From assembly GCA_963711465.1 (NCBI GenBank), contig CAVQEG010000001.1:124001-188000 (forward strand): a stretch of DNA of 64,000 bases, written 5' to 3'. Positions 16,381 through 24,282 of the stretch are shown here, piece after piece (positions within the stretch are counted from its first letter, which is position 1; each line of letters begins with the position of its first letter). The position numbers and the translations under genes are program-made. Below the pieces are notes generated by a model that made no database searches, was not told the origin of the DNA, and saw nothing but the letters and a program-made list of their open reading frames with translations. The DNA is from CAVQEG01 sp963711465. Its GTDB lineage: Bacteria > Bacteroidota > Ignavibacteria > OLB7.

Positions 16381-19300
16381 ATGAGAAGCGTTACGCAACT
16401 ACTTGTTGTGGGCTTGCTTCTGGTACTGCCGCGACTGGTCTTCGCGCAGAACCAGTACAATGTCTCGGCATTTCGGATTCTGGGTCGACGGACTCGACTT
16501 CAACAGCGGGTCGCCCGTCACCATCGGTCCGACGATGACAAGTCTCGAGGGGTCCGCCTCGATCTGCAGCCCAACCACCGGTCAACTCCTCTTCTACACC
16601 GATGGCATCACCGTCTGGGACAGTCGCAACCGTCCCATGCCCTCGGGCAACGGCGTACTGCACGGCAACTTCAGTTCGACACAGTCGGCACTGATCGTCC
16701 CGATGCCCGGTGACACCACGAAGTACTACGTCTTCACCGCCGATCAGGAAGGCTACTACGGAGCCAACCAGGGGATCTATTACTCGATCGTCGACATGAC
16801 CCGCAACAGCGGCTACGGCGATCTGACGACCGTCAATCAGCAGCTGCATACGACCGCCTCCGAGCGGCTGTGTGCAGTCAAGAATTCAAACGGTACCGAC
16901 TGGTGGGTCATCTGCCACAGTCTCGGCGCCCGCACCTTCTGGGTACACTCGGTCACCGCCAGCGGCATCTCCAGCGGCGTCGCCTATACCGTCGGTATCA
17001 ACGAGACCGTGCCGAACAACACGAACTACCTCTGGACGATGGGCCAGCTGAAGGCGTCGCCCAACGGGACGATGCTCGCGATGGCATCGCACACGCCCGG
17101 AGACATCGAACTGTTCAAATTCGATCCCTGCTCGGGCGTGGTCTCCGACCCCATCGCCATGCGCGGGTCGACCAACAACACCTTCCCCTACGCGCTCACG
17201 TTCTCGCCCGACAACCGCCTGCTGTACGCCAATAAGGACCAGGATCTCTACCAGTATTCGGTCACGACCTGGACGCAGACGGCGATCGCGAACTCCGAGA
17301 TCCACATCACCGACGCGACGAGCTCCACGCAGGGTGGCTGCATCGGCGGCCTGCAGATCGCTCCGGACGGCAAGATCTATACGGTCGACAACGGAGACTG
17401 GGTCGGCGTGATCAACAGCCCGAACACCTCCGGGCAGGGCTGCACCTGGCGCAAACATGTGATGAATCTGGCCAACCCCGGTCAATGGGGCTGGTTCGAA
17501 TTCCCCAACAACATCGACGCATGGGTTACCGCCGGGGGAAGCTCGGCCAACGTCTCGATCGCCGCGCTCGGTCCGACGAGCTTCTGCCAGGGCGACAGCG
17601 TCATTCTCCAGGGCCCTCCGGGAATGACCTTCTACCGTTGGTCGAACGGTGACACCACCCGCTCAACGGTGATCCGCGGCAGCGGCACATACCTGCTCAG
17701 TGCGGGCGACGGTAGCGGCTGCGCGGCCTCCGATACGATGACCGTCACGGTGCTCGATCCGCCGACTCCGACAATCGCCGTTCGCGGACCGAATCCCTTC
17801 TGCTCCGGCGACAGCGTCGTTCTGCAAGCCAACGCGGGATTCCGTTCCTACCTGTGGTCGACCGGCGACACGACCCGCGCGATCACCGTACGCTCGGCTG
17901 GTACCTACACGGTCATCGTCGAGGATACAAGCGGATGCAGCGGAGCCAGCTCCCAGCGCGTCGACGAGAATCAGCCACCCGATCCCCGGATCGTACCGTC
18001 GGGGCCGATCGAATTCTGTCAGGGCGGTGACGTCGACCTGACGCTCAAGGAATCCTACGCGAACTACCAGTGGTCGACCGGCTCGACCGCCAATCGCATT
18101 ACCGTCACGAAGTCCGGCACCTATACGGTCACCGTGGCCGATTCCAACGGTTGCAGCGGCGCGACGTCGATCGACATCGTCGTCAACACACCGCCGACGC
18201 CGACGATCACCGCGAACGGACCGGTCGATTTCTGTGAGGGCGGAAGCGTCGAGCTGGCGGCAACACCGGGTTTCGATTCCTACCTGTGGTCGAGTGGGGA
18301 GACCTCCGATCGGATCGTCGCCTCCACGGGCGGTACCTACACCGTCACGGTGACGGATTCCAACGGATGTGTCGGCTTCGATTCGATCGATGTGATCGTC
18401 CACCCATTGCCGACGCCGAAGATCACGGCGCTGGGACCGACGGAATTCTGTCAGGGAGAATCGGTCGATCTCGAAGTGGAGGATTCCTTCGCCAGCTATG
18501 AATGGTCGACGGGGGAGAAGACCCCGCGCATCACCGTCACCGCGAGCGGTACCTACGTGGTCACGGTGACGAACGACAACGGCTGCAGCGCATCGGATTC
18601 GATCGACGTGAAGGTCAATGCGCTTCCGGAGCCGACGATCGTGGCGCTCGGGCCGACGGAATTCTGCGATGGCGGGTCGGTCGATCTGACACTGGAGAAT
18701 ACCTACGAATCCTACCGATGGTCGACCGGCGAGACGACGCCGACGATCACCGTGCGCAGGAGCGGACGCGTAAGCGTGACCGTGGCTGACAGCAGTGGCT
18801 GCACGGCCGACGCGTGGATCGACATCGACGTGCTCGAACGTTCTTCGGTCGACATCGCCGGCCAGGACACGGTCTGTCCCGCGGCCACGGCGAGCTACAG
18901 CGTCAACGGCGCCGCCGACTGGACCTACCTCTGGTCGGTCGTCGGCGGCACGATCAGTTCGGGACAGGGGACCGGCACGATCGACGTGGACTGGGGTTCC
19001 AGCGCCGCGGCGCTGGTGATGGTGCAGGTGACGAGCACACAGGGCTGCACCTCGGGTGACACGCTGGAGGTGCTCATCGCGCCGCCGCCGACGCCGGAGA
19101 TCACGGCCAACCGCACGCCCATCATCTGTCTGGGCGATTCGATCACGCTCGACGCCGGCGCGTTCGCCGCCTACCGGTGGTCAACCGGCGCCACGACACG
19201 CGCGATCACCGTCGATGAGCCTGGCAGCTACTTCGTGACCGTCACCAATGCCCGCGGATGTGAGGCATCCTCGGCGCCGTTCGAGGTGCAGGTCAAGCCG

Positions 19301-21139
19301 GACGCGATTCCTGAGATCAAGGCGCTCGACGGTACGCTGATCTGTGAGGGTCAGTCCACGACGCTCGACGCCGGCTCGGGATTCCTCGAGTACCTCTGGT
19401 CGACTGGTGAGACGACGCGGCAGATTCAGGTATCGAAGGCCGGAAGCTACAGTGTAGTGGTGACCGATTCACTCGGATGCGCCGCCGCCGGCGACCCCGT
19501 GTTCGTGACCGTCCAGCCGAGGCCGGCGCCGGTCATCAGCGGACGCACGGTCGTCTGTCGGAATTCAACCATTGCATACAGCGTCGACGCCGAGTCTGAA
19601 ATCACCTACCAGTGGAGCGTCACCGGTGGACAGATCGTGGGCGGTCAGGGGACCGGTACGGTCCTCGTCCAGTGGGGCGCCGCGGGTACGGGAACCGTCG
19701 ACGTGACCGCGATGGTCAATAATCTCACCGGATGCTCCGGCGACGCGCTGACGCTCGATGTGGAGATCGGCGACGCCATCGAGCCGTCGATCGCATTCGA
19801 CGGACCGTCGGAATTCTGTGCAGGCGATTCGACGACGCTCGACGCGGGAACGGGATTCACCTCGTACCTGTGGACGACCGGAGACACGACGCAGCGGATC
19901 ACCGTTCGCGACGCCGGCACCTACACGGTCACAGTGCAGAACGAGGCGGGCTGCAGCGGCGTGGCTGAGGCCACGGTGACGCATCTGCCGGCTCCGACAC
20001 CGTCGATCACACCTGAGGCGGTGGAGATCTGCTACGGCGACACCGCGATGCTGGAGGCACCGGTCGGATACGACAGCTACCTGTGGTCGACTGGCGAGAC
20101 GACGCGGAGCATCTTCGTGACGCGCAGCGGCTCCTACCGCGTGACCGTCACCGACGGAAGCTCCTGTCCGGGAACCTCGGATCCTGCGATCGTCATCGTG
20201 CATCCGCAGCCGAAGGCGCCGGAGATTACGCTCGACAACGGATACATGGTCTCGACACCGGCCAGCACCTACCAGTGGTGTAAGAACGGGCTCGAGATCC
20301 AGGGCGCGACCGACCGTCGTCTGGCGGCGCAGGAGTCGGGATGGTACACCGTGAAGATCACCGACTCGAACGGCTGTCCGGCCGTCTCCAACCCCTACAT
20401 GCTGCGCTGGCCGCCGGCGCGTCTGGTCTGGCTCGACACTGCCTACGCACGTGTCGGTCAGCGGGCGCGGCTGACGATGACGATCAACCCGCCGCTGACG
20501 TCGCTGGAGAACGTGGGTGGCTACCGCATCCGGCTCAAGTTCCCGTCGCGCTCGCTCTTCCCGCGCGAAGCCTTCGAGTCGGCCGCGAAGGTGGTCACCG
20601 GCGGCACGCAGATCTACCGGATCTCCGACGACGAGGTCGAGATCGATCGCGATGAATCGGGTCCGGTGATCGAGGGCGGTCGGCTCTTCCAGATCGATTT
20701 CGAAGGACTCTCGACCGCCGTTCCGATGAACGGAGTGGAGATCTCCGACATCCAGCTGATTCCGCAGGAGAACTCCAGCCACCTGTTCCAGGCCGGGCAG
20801 TACAACGTCTCGGTCGCCGGACCTGGTCTGGTGGTGCTCAGCGGATGCGACATCGCGCACGGCTTCGACTTCGGCAAATCGGTGGCGATCAAGGCCGTGC
20901 TGCCGAATCCGGTCCTCGGCCGTGCGGTGATCCGCTATCGTGCACCGGACGGCTCACGTCCGTCGGTGTCCCTCGTCGAACTCTCCGGGCGGAGGATTCC
21001 GCTCGGATCCCTTCCCGCCGGCAACGGCGCCGAGCAGGAGGTGCTCTTCAACTTCGGAGACACTCCGGCCGGAACCTACATGCTCGAGATCCGCGACGGC
21101 GAGGAGTCTGCCTCCACGCCGGTGATCATCATCAACTGA
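16381..21139 (+). CDS. Giant T9SS-secreted adhesin with ~13 Ig/PKD-like repeats (frameshift after signal peptide)
   Basis: About 1,585 residues if the frame is repaired. The signal peptide (MRSVTQLLVVGLLLVLPRLVFAQ) starts at 16381 in one frame; the body is open from 16403 in the next. Removing C at 16466 joins them and yields NVWHFGFWVDGLDFNSG, the N-terminal motif of this family's propeller-like domain (to ~390). Then come about 13 units of 70-85 residues, most with FCxG...Y.WSTGETT..I.V..SGTY.VTV.....GC; units 7 and 10 are longer PKD-like variants. The C-terminus (PNPVLGRAVIRY...AGTYMLEIRDG...VIIIN) is a T9SS type A sorting domain. It is expected at the cell surface as an adhesin or matrix protein. 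Confidence 0.85.
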
Positions 21140-21183
21140 GTCCTCGCGGCCGCGGGGCCCCCACCAACGTCAGTTGACCGTCC

Positions 21184-23337
21184 ATGCGCTTCCCAGCCAT
21201 TGCTACACTCCTCCTGCTGCTCACCGTTCCGGCGTTGTCCCAGACGACGCCGGACGGTGCGCAGCCTGTCGGCACATCCATCAGCGACGGATCGCACGTC
21301 ACGCGCGGCTCCGATTCGCTGCAGATGATCAGCACCTCGGCTCCGGTCGAGGCGTCCATCACCGCACACCCGGTGCTCTTCGGACCGAGCGTGCGCGCAA
21401 TGGCCGCAGGGCAGATCAGCAACGTGCCGGTCTACAACGAGTCACCCGACTGCGGTGTGTTCCACACCGGCTACGGATACCGCACCGCCGCAGGCGTCGA
21501 CTTCCAGCTTCCAACGCTCTTCACCCAGTCGGCCGGGCTTTCGGCCTCGGCGTATCTGGGACGAATGGCCGGGCGAATGACGGAGTCACCGGTCGATCCG
21601 ACTCGCATCTATGACGACGAGACCGGCGATCTGGTCGATCTGCAACGGCAGTACCGGCTGGACCATTCGGAGTTCGATGCGTCGTTCGATCTGCTTGCGC
21701 GCCTGCGGCTCACCGACCGTCTCGGCCTGGCCGTGGGCCCGACGCTCGCGCTTCGATTCGGTGCCGGCTTTGCTCAGACCGACAACATCACCGGACCGGG
21801 CGACTACAGCTTCGCCGACGGACAGCACGCCAAGGCGATGCTCGACGGAACGCCGCTGCAGGCGACGTCGCTCGCGTTCGGTCCCACCGCGCTTCTGACC
21901 TACGACATCGCCGTCGGCGACAATACGTATCTGCAGCCGGGGCTGGCCTTCCACGCCGACATGCTCTCGACCGTGCGCGATCACTCGTGGCGGCGCGCAC
22001 TCGTCGGCCTGGGGATTTCCCTGCTCTTCGATCTCAACGTTCCAAGTCCGCCGCAGACGCCGAAGCCGTACCTGGCGGCGTCGATCAAGCTGTATGGAAT
22101 GGGTGAGGATCGGAAGGAATTCGCCCTTGCCGAAATTCAGATGAATGAGACGCGGTACCGCCAGGTGGCGCCGTTGCTTCCGGCGGTATTCTTCAACGAG
22201 AATCAGACGGAGATACCACGGCGATACGATCTGCTCGATCGCTCGGCGGCGGACACGTTTGCGATCGATGACCTGCAGGGCGTGAGCGTCTACGAGATTC
22301 AGCATCACACGCTGGACATCGTCGGCGCGCGGATGCGCAGGTATCCCGAGGCGCGACTGAGTCTTGCCGGCCGCACTTCGGGCGATGAGGATTCAACACT
22401 CGCCGTGCCGCGCGCCCGGCGCTTCCGCGACTACCTCGTCGATACGTGGGGCATCGATCCGGGTCGCATCGACATCGTCGACTCGGCCCACTGGATGGAG
22501 CCGTCGAACGAGCTCACTTCCGACGGTCGGGCGGACAATCGTCGCGTGGAGTTCCACTCGGACGTGGAGGCGATCATGGCACCGGTGGTGACCGAAACCG
22601 AGACGGTCAGCTACGATCCGCCGTACCTCAAGATGGTGCCGCAGATCGACGCCGAGGCGGGCGTGCGCGACTGGCGCATCACCGTCACGCAGGCGGGTGC
22701 GACCCTGGGTGAATACTCCAGTCATCAGTCGGGCGGTATCGATCAGTCGGACCTCTCCTGGAAGATCGAGCACGACCAGGGCGGCAATGAGCTGGCGCCG
22801 ATCGTCGCGCAACTGGAGGTGACCGACTCGACCGGCGCGACCGTGTTCGCAAGCGATCGCCTGCCGCTGGTGATGCGTCATCAGCTCAAAGTCATCGACG
22901 GTCGCATCGTGCGCACCGGCAACACCGAACACATCTCCTATACGCTCGTGGGATTCGACTTCGACAAGGCCGATCTCACCTGGCAGAACAGGGAAGCGAT
23001 CCAGGAGCTCGCGGGACTGACCAGAGGCGACGCGTCGGTCCACGTTCTCGGCTACACCGATCGGATCGGCGAGGTGGCGCGCAACGAAGCGCTCTCCGAC
23101 GAGCGTGCGGCGACGACGACGCGGGCGCTGAAGACGGCGCTCGACTCTCTCGGCGTTCAGCAGGTTCACATCTCCTCGAAGGGGGAGGGCGTCGAAACGC
23201 ATCGGTTCACCAACGACACTCCGGAGGGTCGCGTGCTCTCGCGCGGCGTTTCGATCGACGTCGAACAATCGATCGATGAAGCCTCGGGCGGTGAATCGGC
23301 GATGAACCTGTCCGGGGAGAACACCCGGGGCGAATAG
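21184..23337 (+). CDS. OmpA-family outer-membrane protein with two OmpA-like domains
   Basis: 717 residues with signal peptide MRFPAIATLLLLLTVPALSQ. Residues ~40-300 are beta-rich with alternating strands, likely a barrel. A first OmpA-like module lies at ~345-458 (VSVYEIQHHTLDIVGARM...RRVEFHSD) and appears to keep NxRxVEF-type ends. The second, canonical one is at ~583-705 (YTLVGFDFDKADL...HVLGYTDRIGE...LSDERAATTTRAL...VSIDVEQ), which would bind peptidoglycan. It follows the adhesin by 44 nt and may be co-transcribed. A terminator follows. Confidence 0.88.
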   Translation: MRFPAIATLLLLLTVPALSQTTPDGAQPVGTSISDGSHVTRGSDSLQMISTSAPVEASITAHPVLFGPSVRAMAAGQISNVPVYNESPDCGVFHTGYGYRTAAGVDFQLPTLFTQSAGLSASAYLGRMAGRMTESPVDPTRIYDDETGDLVDLQRQYRLDHSEFDASFDLLARLRLTDRLGLAVGPTLALRFGAGFAQTDNITGPGDYSFADGQHAKAMLDGTPLQATSLAFGPTALLTYDIAVGDNTYLQPGLAFHADMLSTVRDHSWRRALVGLGISLLFDLNVPSPPQTPKPYLAASIKLYGMGEDRKEFALAEIQMNETRYRQVAPLLPAVFFNENQTEIPRRYDLLDRSAADTFAIDDLQGVSVYEIQHHTLDIVGARMRRYPEARLSLAGRTSGDEDSTLAVPRARRFRDYLVDTWGIDPGRIDIVDSAHWMEPSNELTSDGRADNRRVEFHSDVEAIMAPVVTETETVSYDPPYLKMVPQIDAEAGVRDWRITVTQAGATLGEYSSHQSGGIDQSDLSWKIEHDQGGNELAPIVAQLEVTDSTGATVFASDRLPLVMRHQLKVIDGRIVRTGNTEHISYTLVGFDFDKADLTWQNREAIQELAGLTRGDASVHVLGYTDRIGEVARNEALSDERAATTTRALKTALDSLGVQQVHISSKGEGVETHRFTNDTPEGRVLSRGVSIDVEQSIDEASGGESAMNLSGENTRGE

Positions 23338-23369
23338 CGATTCGGCAGTTGAGGAACGGGTTTCGAATG

Positions 23370-23408
23370 CGATCCGTCGGTACTGGTACCGACGGATCGT
23401 TTCGTTTG
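23370..23408 (+). terminator. Rho-independent terminator after the OmpA gene
   Basis: A 13-bp perfect stem (23370-23382 with 23387-23399) and a CTGG tetraloop are followed by TTTCGTTT. It separates the adhesin-OmpA transcript from the next gene. Confidence 0.85.
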
Positions 23409-23501
23409 ACGCGGTTGTTGCCGCTGTTGGTGAAGTCCCGGGTTCTGATCAAATTCCGCCCACGCCCGGCGAAACCCTGCCATCAATCCTTGAGGAGCGA
23501 C

Positions 23502-24092
23502 ATGAACAACAGAAATCTCATGATCATCGGCGGCGGCTTTCTGCTCGTCGTCGTGATCGCCGTCATCGTCTTCACCTCGGGCGTGACCAACGAGGTGTCG
23601 CCTGACGAAGGCGCACAGACCGCGCTCAACGCCGAAGTCGGTGACCAGTCGCCGAGTTCCCCGGCAAAGGTCATCGAGACGATCTACAGCGATCTCTCGC
23701 AGGCAAAGGACGGTGTCGGAGGCGACTTTGAGGCAACCCGTGGTGCCGACCAGATTACGATGGTCGAGACGGCAACGGGTCGGGAGACGGCGGTGATCCG
23801 CGAGTCGGCCCCCAACGAGGTGCTCTTCTCGGGAACGGTAGCCAACCTGTCGGATGTGGATGCGGCGCACATGGCGCAGATCAACAAGCGGATCGAGGAT
23901 CTCAATGGCGGTGGACTGGACATCGGCACGCTGCGCTACGATCCGGCGACGCATCGCGTGATTCTGGAGCATCGGGTGAATCCCCAGGAGACCTCGCCGC
24001 AGAAGATGGCCGACGCGGCGGTCCGCTTCAGCAGCCGGGTGCGATCGCTGTCGAGCCAGATGCAGCAGGAGGCGGTGGCGGCCAATCCGTAG
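23502..24092 (+). CDS. Membrane-anchored hypothetical protein
   Basis: 196 residues from the ATG at 23502, fixed by a TGAGGAG ribosome site 5 nt upstream; the frame is open to 23349 without support. One N-terminal membrane segment (MIIGGGFLLVVVIAVIVFTSG) is followed by ~165 soluble residues, with VIETIYSDLSQAKDG and a late VRFSSRVRSLSSQMQQEA helix. No family recognised. It sits between two terminators and so is probably its own transcript. Confidence 0.72.
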   Translation: MNNRNLMIIGGGFLLVVVIAVIVFTSGVTNEVSPDEGAQTALNAEVGDQSPSSPAKVIETIYSDLSQAKDGVGGDFEATRGADQITMVETATGRETAVIRESAPNEVLFSGTVANLSDVDAAHMAQINKRIEDLNGGGLDIGTLRYDPATHRVILEHRVNPQETSPQKMADAAVRFSSRVRSLSSQMQQEAVAANP

Positions 24093-24115
24093 AAGTGCCC
24101 TCCGGACGAACCGAG

Positions 24116-24157
24116 ACGGGGCGACGGCATTCCTGATGCCGTCGCCCCGTTCGTTTT
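24116..24157 (+). terminator. Rho-independent terminator
   Basis: A 15-bp perfect stem (24116-24130 with 24136-24150), loop TCCTG, then TCGTTTT. It lies 23 nt after the stop of the membrane-anchored hypothetical gene. Confidence 0.9.
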
Positions 24158-24200
24158 ACAGTCGATTGTGTTCGCCCGCCACCTGTCCTGCTGCAATCGT

Positions 24201-24280
24201 GACTGAATTCAATCACGACTGAATCCATCTTGGACTGAATTCAATCCTGTCTGCATTCAACACTGACTGAATTCCGTCGC
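24201..24280. repeat. Five-unit 16-bp tandem repeat (consensus GACTGAATTCAATCnn)
   Basis: Bases 24201-24280 divide exactly into five 16-bp units: GACTGAATTCAATCAC, GACTGAATCCATCTTG, GACTGAATTCAATCCT, GTCTGCATTCAACACT and GACTGAATTCCGTCGC. The first ten bases are most conserved. A very weak sixth unit (24185-24200) may precede them. The array fills the gap between convergent genes and ends 2 bases before the stop of the 24283 gene. There are no spacers, so it is not CRISPR. Confidence 0.85.
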
Positions 24281-24282
24281 GT

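Noticed and set aside
19565..20860. 431-codon reverse frame inside the adhesin repeats
   Set aside because: Composition follows the repeats in antisense; no domain.
24201..24280. CRISPR array
   Set aside because: Units are 16 bp and adjoining with no spacers; no cas genes in the window.
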